Source: Dicaeum eximium | Lineage: Eukaryota; Chordata; Aves; Passeriformes; Dicaeidae | Reading direction: 5' to 3' | NCBI GenBank assembly: GCA_013396995.1 | Contig: VWZP01010715.1 | Coordinates: 1,302,001 to 1,366,000, forward strand | Length of the DNA stretch: 64,000 bases | Shown: positions 38,641 through 52,800 of the stretch, piece by piece | Layout: each line of letters starts with the position of its first letter | How positions within the stretch are numbered: the stretch's first letter is position 1 | Program-made: the position numbers and the translations under genes | Notes under the pieces: model-generated | Databases searched by the model: none | Told to the model about the DNA's origin: nothing | Seen by the model: only the letters and a program-made list of their open reading frames with translations

Positions 38641-40497
38641 TTTTGTGGAGTACATAAAGAATCAGACCCAGACCAAGATCTTTTCTACATCTGGATGTGA
38701 TGATACTGAAGGCAAGCAGCCTTTAGACAAGTCAATCAAAATCTACCTATTTTTCATTATAGTACGAGGACATGCAGCAAACCCTTGTCTTTCTCACATT
38801 CAAAGAGAGGTAGACAGTTTAGGGAAGGACTCTAAAACTTCTCCTTGAATTTTTTTATTGTAATATTTCTTTTTCATCTGTTGTGCCTCAAGAAGAATTT
38901 CCCAGATCAAAATGCATGAAGTAATTTAAAACAATTTTCAAGTGTCAGATTGATTTAAAATATTTCCTCTTAAAAGATTAAATTCTTCAAATTGTGTCAT
39001 GATTAAGCAATAATTGGAAGATTCTTTTAACTTCCCTAATTCTGCCTTTTAACACTGAGATATGTGATGATCCATATCCAGAAGATTAAAGCTGTTTTGT
39101 AGGATATGCTTTTGTGAAATTAATCACTGATAACAAATATGCATAATGAAATTTCTGACTTAGCAGAGGCTAAAATTACTAAGAGAAAAATAGGATAGAA
39201 GGGCATCTTTAAACCTCTGCCCTTGATATACAATTGTAAGTCAACTGGCATTTCTGTCTTACTTATTGTAAAAATCCATGTCTTTAAATGGTGATATAAC
39301 AAGTCCTCACAATAACAGAGTAGTAGCCATAGTAAGCATGTTATGGGAAAAAGTGGAACAAAACTTATTTAAATTTTCAGTGGATATAGTTTCCCCTGTG
39401 GGTCTAATGTGCAATTCTTCAGTATAAAGATATTATCTTTTAACAACTGCTGAAGAAAATCCTAGCCATAAACACTAAAACTCCCTGAGTTTACAGTAAA
39501 ATCCACAAAGTTTAAAGAAGTTTGATTAATCCACTTTAATACTCCCATCTCTCACTTCAGTGACAATCATTAGTGTCAGGCTTAATCAGGAGCTCCAGAT
39601 TTTGGACACGTGGCAAGGGGTTATCTGGCCTCGTTATTTCTTCAAATACTAGAAAGGATTTCTGCACAGAAAACAAACAAAAAGCTAATATATGTCTAAA
39701 AATGAACTTTTTGGCCTGTTTTTGTGAATAACCAGTGTCAGTCAGCCAGGGTTCAAAAATGTTCACTCATGGGTGAGTAGCTAAACTGGAACTATCAAGA
39801 GCAATCTCCAACAAGACACCTTAGGGACATAGGATTATATAGGTCTCTAATATTATGCGGTTTCTGCATCCTGTTTCATCATCCTGGAGCACAGGCAAAG
39901 CTCACTGATGTCCCAGTCAACCCATCTTTACATCCTTAACCAAATCATGAAAAGCAAGATAGTCCAAAAATCACGAGACAGAAAATTCATTTTTGCATGC
40001 TTATGATGGCTCTTTGTGACTGCAAACGCAAAGCAATTGTGAAGCCAGAATATCTGACCAGAAGAGCATTGTGTGATTGAAGGAATCTCTGGAATATGTA
40101 ACATCACTGGCATAACTCCATTACTTCTCTAACTTGCTCTGAAGACATATATAATAAAGAGAAAAAAAGCAGGCCTACCCAAGGTATCAAAATACTGATG
40201 TATTTTTAGCAGGACACAATTCTACTGCTTTATGCCAAAGACCAAAGTGTAATAATTTAAGTTTTGAACTGACCTTCCTGTTTTTTTTCCACACTCCCTT
40301 GAACCACAGCAAACCCTGCTCAGACATCCATCATTCTAAGATTGAAAGATGGAATCATGAAAACATAGACTAGGGGCAGAAAGAAAGATACTCATAATCA
40401 TAAGTGCTATCACTGGGACATCCTTCAAAAAAAAAATGATGCCTCTGTTGGCAGTGTCAGTTTTCCCCCAGTGCTAAAAAATGCAATCTTACATCTT
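38641..40497. other. Anonymous AT-rich DNA, no gene seen
   Basis: No gene or interspersed repeat is recognised. The open frames are 60-70 codons long and unremarkable. Confidence 0.55.
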
Positions 40498-40730
40498 TGC
40501 AAAGACAGATCCACCATCAGTGGCAGAAGAGTTGCTGTGTGAACTATTGCAGGAGCTCAACCCCTACAAACTGATGGGAACAGACATTATCCGCCCAAGG
40601 GTTTTGAGAGAGCTTTCTGCTGTTATTGCAAGGGCTTTCCATAATATTTTAGAAGTCTTGGAAATCAGGGGATACACTGGAATACTGGAAGAAGGCTAAT
40701 GTCACCCCAATCTACAACAAGGAGGATCTT
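40498..40730 (+). mobile_element. Internal CR1 ORF2 fragment (start of RT domain)
   Basis: The + strand frame beginning at 40481 reads ...EELLCELLQELNPYKLMGT and DIIRPRVLRELSAVIA, which matches the start of the CR1 reverse-transcriptase region (LL..LD.HKSMGPDGIHPRVLRELADVIA). A frameshift follows at about 40660. A second frame then continues YWKKANVTPIYNKED, equivalent to DWKKANVTPIFKKG. The element is broken by this frameshift and by loss of everything downstream. It has no 3' UTR, which is unusual for CR1, whose copies are normally 5'-truncated with the 3' end kept. Confidence 0.88.
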
Positions 40731-43014
40731 TTGTACACACCTTGATAGTAGGACTTCGAGCTTAATAGTGATGTGCAGCTGGGCTGCTCCGAGTGCTTTT
40801 TGTTTTCTGTCTCTGATACTGCATGGGATGTAACTAACCTTAAAAAAAATATGTTCAGATTTCATACCCAGTCTTGTCTCACACATTTTATTTGGACCAC
40901 TCAGGCTCCCCAACTGGGTAGGTCATTATCTCTCAGCAACCTCCGCATCTCAGTTTTCAAGAGGATTTGTCTGCTCTTCATTAGCCAAGGTCAAATAGGA
41001 CTAATGCTTGGAAGATTTGTACCTCATTAGCATTATCTTTATTGCCATTATTTCACAAGCTAACAAAACAAAAAGGAAGTATTCCCCAGTTAGTCCCAAA
41101 CATTCCTACCCTCCTCATTAGTATTGGCATAACCCTTTTCTCTAGGGCAGCTCAGAGCTCAGTTCTTGAAGGAAAGGCTGACAGCAGCAAAATTATGGTA
41201 CCAAAAGGGACAGGCAGAAAACACTCTCCTGATTTATAATCAGATTCCCTTATTGTAACAAGCACTTTCTCATTGCTGAACTACTTAGATCAGCTCATGT
41301 AATTTGTCACGTACTACAAACTACTTGTTCTAACCGACAAAAAAGGGCGTGTTCCCTCCCTATACTTAATCCACAATTATAACCACCAAATGCTGTGCAG
41401 GATTGTTGGGGGAGTGTTTTCATTCAGCTCCTAATAAAAAAGGAATATTCCCATTCTGAATATCACTGACCTATGCAGGTATGATCTTTTTTGCACCTCT
41501 GAGTGACAGTCAAGTAAAAAAATATGGTTTCAGGATGAGATGTGACATGGGGTCTCACATGCTTCAGATTCTCAGCATGCTTGTCATAAAAAAACTTGAT
41601 GATCTTTGCAATTCATTCATGTCTAAATGCATTCAAGAGATAAATCTGGGGAATGACCAGCTTTGGAGGAGACAGGCCTAAAAATAAGGCATCTCAAGTG
41701 AGTAGAATTTTCTACAGAAATTGAGATAGATGTCCTCTCTTAGCAATCAGTGGTCGTCTTGTGCAACATCAGAGGAGTTAGGCACAGTTTGCCTTGATTT
41801 CTTGATTCTCATAAGTGGATCCTAGATGTCTAGATTAAGTAGACATATATACAGGCAGAAGTAGAAGTAGAAAATAGCTATGATGCCTGGGGAGTGCTCA
41901 GATAACTGAGGTATCAGATATTTAGCTACAATTACTTGAAGCAAAACAGGGGTTTTAGATAAATACGGATTCAAAAGTGGGACTTATCTACTTCATTAAT
42001 CAGTGAAACAGTCACCCCCAGAGAGAGATTCATCTGACTTAATTTAGATAAGATATTGTAGCAGAAGACAGATCACTCTCTTTAGGTGTTTATTTCATCA
42101 ACTGTGAAAGCAGCTTAATCACTTACCTCCACATTTTTAGATGTCCCTGGTAGAAGACAGAAATCCTCACCCTGGGCACCAACAAGGGTTTTCATATCAT
42201 CAGACAGATGCCTAAGGATCTAATTTCCTCAAGTCTTTTTATGTAGAGAGGAGGAAATGCAGAACACCAATATTAAATTACAGTTTCGCACACTTTCTTT
42301 GTTGATTCTTATTTTTAAGCATAAATTGAAGTTATCTCAAGGTGGTGTTTTGTGGGCAAACATTTGGGTGAGACACTCTAATAGCATAGTGTAGGTATTT
42401 AGTACAGCTTCTCTCTTAGGAAAAAAAAAAAAAAAACCTCAGGGCAGCAATTCTCCAGTTCATTTGTGTTCTTAAAAACAGTGTCTCAGAAACCCAAGTG
42501 CTAAACTCAGTGCCCTTCTGCCAGCCTGTCACAACAGGCTTTTGTCTCACCCATGAGGAATATGCAGAAGGGCTTACAGACACCATTGACACATAGCCAG
42601 GACTGCAACACCTGCTCTTAGAGTGAGAGATCATCTGATACTTCTACATCCTGTTTCACCCAGCAAGATAGCTGAGGATAAAACCCTACCCTACCTGCTA
42701 ATCCCCTCATGCCAGTGACCTAGGAGGCTGACAAGTGCAGTGGTTTCACAAGTGGGCCCTACATCCTCATGACCAGACATCTGAGTGATAACAGCCCTGT
42801 GATAATCCCCCTCTCCCAATGCCCAGTTCAGCTTTCAGCTCTGCAGAGCATGCAGGGCTCCAGGGCTTTAGCTTGTCATTGTGTAATACTCTTGCTGCCA
42901 CACATTAAAAACATGCACAAATGTTAAAAATAAAGGTCAATGGAATGCAGGCTGTAGCAGCCCAGCTAGGGTTTTACAAAAGCCTCCTCACATTTACCTT
43001 ACACAGTCTTTTTT
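40731..43014. other. Anonymous DNA, no gene seen
   Basis: Nothing is recognised apart from an A16 run at 42421-42436. A mildly GC-richer stretch runs from about 42440 to 42870. The frames at 40773-41030 and 41481-41681 have no family resemblance. Confidence 0.55.
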
Positions 43015-43090
43015 TGCTGTGAGGAGGTTTGACAGATTAAGGGACTTCTGAGTAGTTTCATTTATAAAGTGGAGGAGATGATTCTGTCCT
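43015..43090 (+). mobile_element. Possible MIR-like SINE relic
   Basis: The + strand 'tgctgtgaggaggtttgacagattaagggacttctgagtagtttcatttataaagtggaggagatg' loosely follows the MIR sense core (agctgtgtgaccttgggcaagtcacttaacctctctgagcctcagtttcctcatctgtaaaatggggat). Identity is low and the segment is short, so chance resemblance cannot be excluded. A (TCA)n microtract follows at 43098-43110. Confidence 0.3.
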
Positions 43091-46000
43091 TTTATCATCA
43101 TCATCATAATTTGAAAGAATCCAAGTTACCAAAGGCAAAAGATAGCAAAGACATTTTTAGTCCTTAATACATAATCTTTACATGACACAGCATGATAGGC
43201 AGCCTGTAGGGAAAGCAAGGAGCCTGCAGCTGATGTGACTGACTGACACAGCCCACACCTTGATTTCAAACCAGCAAACAGACACTGCACTTAAAAACCA
43301 GACTACAAAAGTAAAAAGAGGGCATGACAAAATTCAGGGAAGCTGGAATTTCACACTTAGATTTGGGTTTTTATTTATGTGGTTTTGGGTTTTTTCCATC
43401 TTGACCGACTGAAGGTCACCTAACTGACTTGTTATTTAACTACAGGGCTAATTGAAATAACTTTTATTTGACCCTTCTTGCAACCCCTGCAAGGACCATT
43501 CAGAAATGGCCGTTCTTCCTTGCAGCTACAAATATTGTATTAATTCACCCAGGAGAAATGGTTTATCCAGCACTGACAGTCTGTCATGTCCTTATCTGAC
43601 CTCATCAACTGCTGTTGTAGGGGACTGCCAGAGGAATCATTCAGTGCCTTTCTGATTGATTACAGTATTGATTTTTCTTCTTCTTCTGCCTGAGAAAAAA
43701 AAAAAAAAAAAANNNNNNNNNNNNNNNNNNNNNNAAAGAAAGTAAAAACCCCAAACCAAATTATCCATTTTACCAACTGCAAAACCATTTCAGAAGTTTC
43801 TAAAGGAAAGGTTGTGATCCCTTGACAAAAATATGCAGCTCTAGAGTATACCATGGATTGAGCAGGTATTTGGAGTCTGTTCCTCACACTAGATTTTGGC
43901 CTCCTTTAGTTTTCTACAGCCTACTCCTCTCCACTGAAAATACACAGTCATTCTTACAGCAGGATAAATCAGACACTTTTTGAAATTGTACATTCATTAC
44001 ATACTGAAAATGAGCAACGTAGAATGCAAAATTGCAAAAAGCATGACACTTTTCAGGTCCATACATATGGATCTTAAAACCATTGTTGAATGTGAAGAAC
44101 CAAAAAAACACATTTATATCCAATAGATTTTCTTCATAGTATACTTTATTCCTATTAGAGAATTTTCCTAAAGCTTGGCAATTATTTTCCTCTGTTGAAA
44201 GTTCTGCAGTTCTTATATGCACCCTATTTATATGTCATGCAATTAGAACCCTGCAAGACTTTAGAGTGAGGCCATTAATATAAGCTTATAAGATGCCTGC
44301 ATAGACCCCCTTCTAGTAACAATCCATCACTTAGGATTTCCATTTGAAAGGTGTTCCAGCTTGATTGTTTTTATTTAAGGACTATACTGCTTGGTGAAAC
44401 TCCACTGGCACTGGGAAGACTAAGAAGCATAAAACAGCATGGTCAGTGGTACTTTTTGTTGCTATGATAGGATTTAAAAGTAAGAGTTCAAGATATTCTA
44501 TTAGCTAAATAAGAAAAAAGGTTCAACAAAATGCATGAAGGAGAAAAGCTCATCATAATTCAGAGTGTCGTAGCTGTAATCAAACAAAAGGCTTGTGTGA
44601 TTATACATGAAAAAAATTCCTAAATGTCTTTTTATTTAAAAATGCTTAAAGGTTGAGAGGGATTTAAACAAAGACAATGCATATGTGCATTAAGGAATTT
44701 GTTTCTATTAGATTAGATAGGTGTTCTTATTAAAATTCAGTAGATGATATATTACTCCAGGTGTTTTGACTTTTTTTTTTTTTGCACTGTCACACACATT
44801 ATACCTAATAAAGCATATTCTATCTTTGCATTAATTATGAGATTGAAAAGTGATAATTTTAAATTACTTTCATCACTTTACATGTAAGTAACCAGGTGGG
44901 ACTTTTGGGTAAATAACAAGAAATGTTGAATTTAAATTTGAAGATATTGGTGTAGTAAATTTCATAGTAGTGAGGAAACAGGCACATTAGTTAAGATTAA
45001 AAATATTATTTTGCATTCCTAAACTCCACTATTAAAAAGGGATAAATTTTAAAGATATGAACATTTGTTGATTTTGTAATCTGTATTGCAAGTCCTAAAA
45101 AAATCCCAAACAACCACAAACTCTCCCCATCCCCAGAAGAACTAAAAAGGGCTGATAATAAAACATCAGTTTAAGAAAAAAGGTTTCATAAGTATGCAAA
45201 ATATTATTTCTGAACCCTATACTGTTTGATATGTTGCAATTCTATCACTTTCATGAAGCTACATTATTTATTTATTGATTGCTTGCTGATACAGTTCAAA
45301 TTTATTTACAGTAGGACTCAAAAAAAAAAAAGCTGTAATTGTGTTCAAACCAAGAAATATAAGAGCATAATTTTTTTTCAAGATATGAACAATAACCAAT
45401 TCAAGAAATTATTTTAAAAATATCTCATTGGTATTAATGTTTTCTCATTAAACAGGCAGTTGTGTCAAATGTGACTATTACAAAATAGATGCTTCTAGTT
45501 TTCATTGGGGGATTAATATTGATTTTACCTTTGAAGCCTTAAAACTCTGTGATACACAATCCTTGTCATTCAGAAAAATAAAAATAATCATCTCCAAAAT
45601 ACTCATTTTTTAAAATAGATATTCTAGCATTCTTTGCTAGCATACGATTAATTTTCCTAGAAGACATATGAAACTACAAAATACAGGAAGACCACAGCAG
45701 TCACACATAACATTTTTAAAAACAACACACACAAAGACAATGAATATGTTCCTGTCATTTTCAATTATGCTGAAATAAAAAACATTAGTTTCATAACTAG
45801 ACTCGAGGAATTGAAGATAATTCATGACATTTTCATGACAGCTGGTATTTCTTTGTCTGGACTCAGACCAAGATTCCAAACAGCAGATCTGGTCTGAGGA
45901 TTTCAGGGTGGTCTGAGAAGTTATTTGTTACTACCAGTTTTGCTTAAATGGTTTCTTGAAACTGGCACAGAGAATTGTCTCAAAGGCAATAGGAGAGTGA

Positions 46001-46270
46001 TGGCTGGATAATATAAGCCCCCAAATTAATTAACATATAGGGTGACATATAACCTCATTCTCAAAGGAAGACATTTAAATAGATATATAGAGGGCATTAG
46101 CCGGACTTTGGAGGCTAAAATTAATGTTTCCTCTGTTCAGCTTTCAGACATCATTTTTATCTAACTCATACTTGCAAGACTACATTTGTAAGGACGAGAG
46201 CTAAAAATAAGTTATTTGGCTAAAAATAGAAATCCAACTATATTTCTTTGGTATTTAAATTACTCATGTG
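43091..46270. other. Anonymous AT-rich DNA, no gene seen
   Basis: No gene is recognised. It includes the assembly gap at 43695-43734 and a T13 run at 44771-44783. The two minus-strand frames next to the gap are AT-rich chance frames, one of which reads through the N stretch. Confidence 0.55.
43695..43734. other. Assembly gap at a poly-A tract
   Basis: Eighteen A residues (43695-43712) are followed by 22 N (43713-43734), then 'aaagaaag'. As with the gap at 14.1 kb, the break is tied to a homopolymer. Confidence 0.95.
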
Positions 46271-46834
46271 GGCAGCAAGCTGAGCAGTGCCCTGGCAGCA
46301 GAGAGCCACCAGTCTCCTGGGCTGCATTAGCAGGAGCAGAGCCAGTACCAGGAGGGAAGGGACTGTCCCCCTCCACTCAGCACTCCTTGGACCTCTGCTG
46401 GAGCACTGCACTTTGTTGTGTTTGCCCCATACAAGGCACCAGGGTGATGGATTGGATTAGCAGCAAAGGGCTGCCACTCTGGCAGGGAGGTGGGCTTGTT
46501 CAGCCTGAAAAAGTGGCTTTGAGCAGAGCAAAGCCCCCCAGTACCCATAGGGAGGTTGTAGGAAGACAGATCAGGATCTTTACAGTGGGACAGGGTGAGT
46601 AGATGAAACACAAAGAGCATGAAATGAAACTAGAGAGGTTCAGACTGGTTACACATTTTTCCCTCATGAGAATGGTTAAACCTTGGAAGAAATTGCCCAC
46701 AGAGGTTGTGAAGCCTCTCTTCACCCTTGGTAATTTTCAAGACCCAGCTGGACAAGACCCTGAAGCTGACCCTGGGTCAGCTCAAGCTGATTCCTCCTTA
46801 GGTTCCATCCAACCTGAACTATCCTAAGATCCTA
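46271..46834 (+). mobile_element. CR1 LINE, about 560-base 3' portion
   Basis: The + strand follows the CR1 sense order: 'ggcagcaagctgagcagtgccctggcagcagagag', 'ctcctgggctgcattagcaggagcagagccag', 'ctccactcagcactcc', 'ctgctggagcactg', 'gcttgttcagcctgaaaaa', then 'catgagaatggttaaaccttggaagaaattgcccacagaggttgtgaagcc' and 'ttccatccaacctgaactatcctaagatcc' at the 3' end. Relative to the usual consensus, part of the middle (the sector after 'cagcctggag') is condensed. The 128-codon frame at 46216-46602 and the minus frames over 46327-46724 are by-products of this GC-rich repeat, not genes. Confidence 0.92.
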
Positions 46835-49800
46835 CCACCCCTTTGATCAAGAAAGGCAGCAAAGATTGTTTTTAGACCTGAGTCCAGGACAACCCCTCCA
46901 CTGGGTGCTACACTGCTGAAGCTATTCCTCACCACTGGTCAAATCTCACATACCTGCCTCCAAATACACGTGACCACCCTTTTCCTCACATCCCCTCACC
47001 AAAGGCATGTGACTGAGGCACTCCTGCAGTGCCACACACTGTGCAGGGCTCTCAGTCCCACCCCACAGCCCCAGCAGAAAGCCTCCTGCAGTATGCCCAG
47101 GCTGGAGCACTGCCATGGCTCTGGGTAGAGGAGGGAAACTGGTTCCAAATCCAGGTGCTTTAAAGGGACCTGTTGCCTTAGCCTCAGCTGTTACAGGTAG
47201 GCTTTCCAGCAATGGAGTGCACAGCACTGACAGTGAACAAACCTTACCCTGATTGTGCCTTGTTTCCCCTGACAGCCCTTCAAATAGTCAGTGATCCACC
47301 GTGTCATCCTGGTTATCTTCAAGGCAGCCTATCTGAAGTGCCTGAAAAACCTCAGATGGAAGTGAAAGGACTTGTAATTTATACAGTTACCCAGAAGTTC
47401 ATACACCCTGAGAGCTGCACTCTGGTACTATTCTTAATTATATAATGGACTATTTTGTCTGTAGAAACAAGTTACTAAAAATGGCACAAAATAAATAAAA
47501 ATGCTGCCCCTGCCTCCCACTGCCACAGTGTGCAGTAATGTCTGGAAAGATATTTTGTCAATCAGGGGAAAATGGCAACACACGATACCATTATCAATTT
47601 GAAAGAAGCATCTTTAGAAAACCATAAATCTGACAGTTTTACACCCTGTGACACCAAAAGAAATTAATTCCAATTGAAATTTCTAAATGGTATCATTTGT
47701 ATTTGGCTTTACAAGATAAAATAAAGCCTTTTCCATGCTGTCTAAAAAAAAAAAGCAGCCAAGTCTTTTAAGTGAAACACAGAAAGCCATTTTTTTAAAT
47801 AGAGATAAGTGCATTTCACAATCCATGAAATCTTTTTTCTTGGAGCAAAAGCAATCCTGTAATGTACTATAATTTGTCCTGTAATGTACAATAATATATC
47901 CGTATGTGCTAAAGTTGCTCTGACAGCTCTCAAACAGGAACATGACCTACTGCTGGAAAACATAAAAAAATGCCCCAAACATTACTAATTATGAGATATT
48001 ACATTAGTGGAATTAAGTAATTAACTTTAGTTTTTCAGGCTATTCCAAAGAAGTTAGAGACTCTAAACAAAATCTAGAAGTCAAAAAAATATTTCCAGGA
48101 ATTCATAAAGATCAAGACTTTTAACAGCAAGAGCTGGGCTAGATTCTGCTCTCACTTCTAACAACCACAAGTGTAAATTCTCTTACTTCAAAATTACCAT
48201 CATTGTTGCAGAAGCTGAATAAGATTGTTATAGGGAAAGTTCTTCCACTTTGGCGCTATCTTTACAACCTATCCACAGCTCTTGTCAGTTTGATTCACAT
48301 AACTATGACTCCCATTTACAGCCTACCCCACAACAAAAATTCATGGGGTTTTGCTTACCTATTAAAAAAGTGAAAAATAATATTACAAGCAAGGAACTTG
48401 TAGATTTAGCTTTTTTGACACCATAATCCAAGCCTTAAAGTTCTTCATTAAGTTTTTTCTGAAAGCTACAAATGTACAGTTTGAACTATATGCCAGTTTT
48501 TGACTTGTGTCTACCATGTGCATGAAAAACATACAGTTGCTGTAGCTACACTTTCAACTGTGGAATTATATTTATAAAGTTGATTTAAATTTTGCAAATT
48601 AGGGAGGAAGTACGGAAAACATCTCCCAGCTTCATAGGTTGCAGCCTCTGCCTTCTATCAGTGCTGCAGCCACAGTGTGATTCTGCTTACACTGCAGCTG
48701 AATGTTTCTCTTCAGAATTTTATTTTCCATGTTTATGTCCTACTGTTACCTTCTTTTCAGAAATTCCAATGAAGTTTAAAATGAGCTTCCAACAGAATGT
48801 GGAATGTGCATGTATGAATGCTGCAAGCAAATCAGAGGCTTAGTTACACATGACTGATTCTTAATACTCATCTCACCTAAATTGGGGTTGATGGAAAGAA
48901 GATGTACATTTAATGATCTGTTCACTATATCTGCAAATAGACATCTAAAAAAGATAGACTAATTATACCACAAAATTTTTGTGAGTTATTTTCCAGAATT
49001 TAAAGATGCTAGAGTTTGTAGAGGTCCAGGTTTGGTCGGCTGAATTCTCTGTATCTTGCCCTAAGTAATATACCTTATTTGCAATATTCTCCCAGGTGCC
49101 TGGGAACCAGAAGGCCCCATTTCTCTACCCCTGAGGGAGAGGCACCAAGTAAAATTTCTTAAATAGCCAGTGGGACTTGCCAAAAAATTAGAAAATCTCA
49201 GCAAAGTGTGACAACAGTTAAAGTGACTGTTTCTGTTCTAGGGGCTGTGAAAACACATACAAAGAATTATAATTCTGTATTCTACTGAAAACATCTCTCC
49301 CACGGAATTGTTAAACAGTATTAAATAATACCAGAGGAAAAGAAGGGAAAACAATCCTGTAAATTAATCACCTTCTGTAAGATTATGCTAAATGTTATAC
49401 TTAATTTCCCTGAGACAAGTCACAGTCAGGAATACCAAGGTCACACAAGCAAATCTTCCTGCAGCTTGGTGCCTATTATGTTAATTTAGCAATGTTTGTT
49501 TTGTTTTGTTTCCTCCTATTATCAGCACACTGGATGTGTTCCATTCAAAACTGTTACTATAGGAACCCTATGGTAACATATAAAATTTTCTTTTCTTTTA
49601 GATGAAAATATCAGAAAATTGATGGATAAGTTGTTTAGGTAGAACAATAGGGCATTTGATATTTAATCTGCAAGCACTTAATAAGAAGTATTCCAAGTAA
49701 TGGCACAGTGTTATTATCATATCACTTAGGAAAATGGCAGCAAATTATTGTATTATTCACATCTCATTGGGTCCATGCTATTATCACAGAGATGCCTTTA

Positions 49801-52800
49801 AAAATGACATTTAACATACTCCTTTTACACAGTAAAGTGGTTAAAAGCACATTCAAATTTTAAAATGTTTCTGATCTCTTGACAGCTCACCAAAGCATTC
49901 TGTGGGCCCCCCCCTGCCTCGCCAGTGGTTAACTGTAGCTCTAAAACTTCTTGTAATTATGAACATTGCAGTCACACTAAATTAGACTGACAGTTGAAAT
50001 ACTGATTACTAAGGACTTATTAAGGACTACTTTGCAACCAATTATGCTGACATTTGACTTGATTTGACAGTTGAATTGAGTGGAAGATTCCTCCAAAACA
50101 GTAGAGAAAAATTTAATTTATATCCTCATCATTTTAAGATAGTTGTTCAGGACGGATTCATTAATATACCACTACAAAATTTATTTTTATCCCAGCTTGG
50201 AGCACCTATGATTCAAATGATAGACAAATAGTAAAAGCATGCAGTCTTTACCACATCTGCATTCCCTTATATTTGATTTTTGGTGACTGTTACCATGGGA
50301 TCTCTGGATCAAAAAGAAAAAAAAAGAACACCACCAAAATTTAAAGCCAGCTTCTAGGTATATTAATTGACTACCAAATTGAGCAAGTCAAAAATAGGTT
50401 TTCAACTTGTAAAATATTTTTTCTGTGAAATAATCAAAATTACTAAATGAGATTATACGCAACTTCCACTGCTGTACCACTACATGCAAATTTACTGTCA
50501 TTATATAATTTCCCTGTTATTTCTCAAATACTCCTGCAATTTAGTGGATTTCGTATGGAAATTCTCTGAAACTCATGCTTCATATTTTTTATTGTCCAAA
50601 TAAAAATTAGCAGAAAGAAATTAAATACTTTTTTAGAAATTAAATTACTTTAAATTCAACTACTCTACATTCAGAGCACAATGTATAGCACAGTTTGGTT
50701 TAGAAGAAGGTTGACAAACATTGATTCCCAAGAAAACATCTTCTTTAATAGAGGTGAATATACACTTTGGGAAAATTGAGAGAGAAATCTCTTACGTCAA
50801 CTGAGGGGGGAAAAAAAGTCAGGCAACAGATCCTTTCAGCCACAAAAGAACTAATGAAATATCTTCACAAAATTTTAAAATCTACTGTAGGATATAAGAA
50901 ATGGCAACCTGTCTGAAATTAATAAATGAAGCACAGATAATGTAAGTACAGTTTGCTTATTTTCAATTGCTGCCTTGTAGATTCCAATACAAAATTCCAT
51001 AGAGAAAAAGAGTTAAGTAGAATTCAGAAAACCATTCTTCTTCTTAGAAAGTACTGATTTCCTTGCATGTTTTCAGGACCAAAAACAATTTAATAAGTGA
51101 ACTGAAGTCTGAGATTATTGTAGAAATGAACAAAACCCACTATAATTGACACAATTAGCAGAAAATAAACAGCATAATATGGAATCTATGGCTAATATTC
51201 TTCAGGTTTCAATAAAACCTGTTTTATAAGTATTGTTGTTATTTTCTAGAGTCTTGTAAGACACACATATCAAGCAGCAGGATTTTCTCAAAAGACTACA
51301 TTTCAATTCTTAATTTCTTGTCTCAGGACAAGCCCCATAAACACAAGTAAGTCTGTTGTTCTTCAACACTAAAAATGACTAGTTTTTTCCCAAAACTCAA
51401 GGGTCTTATAATGAACCTAATTAGTTAAGCTTTTTCACAGCTTCAGCATATAGGCAAAGAACAGGACAGCCAAAGAGGCACACTCTAAATTGCAAAAATA
51501 ATTTCTTATCCTGGGTTCAGAAGTCCTTATGTCCATTAAGATAATAGCATAAATCAAAAAAAGCTGCAAATCCTGCCCTGTCAAAGACATCTAATCACAA
51601 GTAAAGAAATAAATAAATTAGAAAAGATCTTTCCATCTTCCCACTTGTAAAAAGTGATTCATATCTCTTCCCTATCTGAACTATAAGAATCACTTACATT
51701 TTTATACTTGGCTCAGCAAAAGAGGTGCTTTGTAATTTATAGGGATATTGAGACTATTGATTAGAATCCAGAGAAAGCTCTGGTATAGTCATGTGAAAGA
51801 GCAATTCCAGGGATGTTATACTATTTCCATTACTACATGAACTTCATGCTAGACAGGCTAACTGGAGTCCTTGTCAATCACCCTGCTTGCCTGCATACCA
51901 GGGAAACATTTTCTTATTCACTCATATGTGGTTTACAGGATGAGGTTATTTATATGTCAGTTGAAAAAAATAAATAGTTAACTGCAAAGTGAAGTTAAAC
52001 TTAACTGCAAAATGAACTTTTAAGCTTTTTGGATGTAATCTATTTATACTAATCTCCAAACACTGATGTACATAGGTGGTTTTGCAGATTCATCATCATG
52101 GAATATTTCCTTAAATGTAAGTTCACACAGGAGGTGATGTGGCAATTCCTTTCCATTGACAGTGTAGAAGGATGAACTTCAAAACCTTGGGAAGATATCA
52201 AACTGAAGTAGCCATCATTTGCTTGATCCTAGAGACCAATCCCAAGCCCAGCAGGTAAATCTAGGTCACAACTGAAAGAGAGCAGAATAAGATGCTTTGG
52301 TTATTCATTAAGCTCATCAGCCACCCTGGGGTTGGGAAGTGGGATCTGACCAATTTTTGTTTACCTAGTAACATTTTTCCTTAACTTTGATTAATTTGAT
52401 TTAAATCAAAAGATTGACAAAAGTCTTTCCAATGGCAGTTTAACATATTTCTTGTATTATTAGTGGTCCTTGATGGCCTGTTGTTCAATGGGGTTATGTC
52501 TTTACACCTCAAAGAATCATTTGTAAGTGTCTTTGTAGGGAACTTGCATAAATTATATTTACTGTCATAGAATCATCAGCAAATATTATGCATTTATTTT
52601 TTCATCTTTCTCTGTTTGAATACCAGCAGCCTGTGAATGGAGAAGAAAATTCAAAATTACATCTAAAAGCTTCTTTGAAAATTGTTTGAGTGTAAAAATA
52701 ATTCCTCTTTCCAAGCTCACTAATGTGGTTTGAAAAGAAAGTATCGAAACGAAAATAATTTGGCTTGTGGACACTGAAAATCAGCCAGGCATTTCAGGAA

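Noticed and set aside
46216..46602. 128-codon frame and overlapping minus-strand frames
   Set aside because: They are explained by the plus-strand CR1 copy at 46271-46834, whose GC-richer sequence has few stop codons.
49018..49190. Resemblance to the 53990-54060 stretch ('tttggtc(g/a)gctgaat...ctctgt')
   Set aside because: The match is only about 30 bases with a gap and then fades, which is too short to claim a shared repeat.
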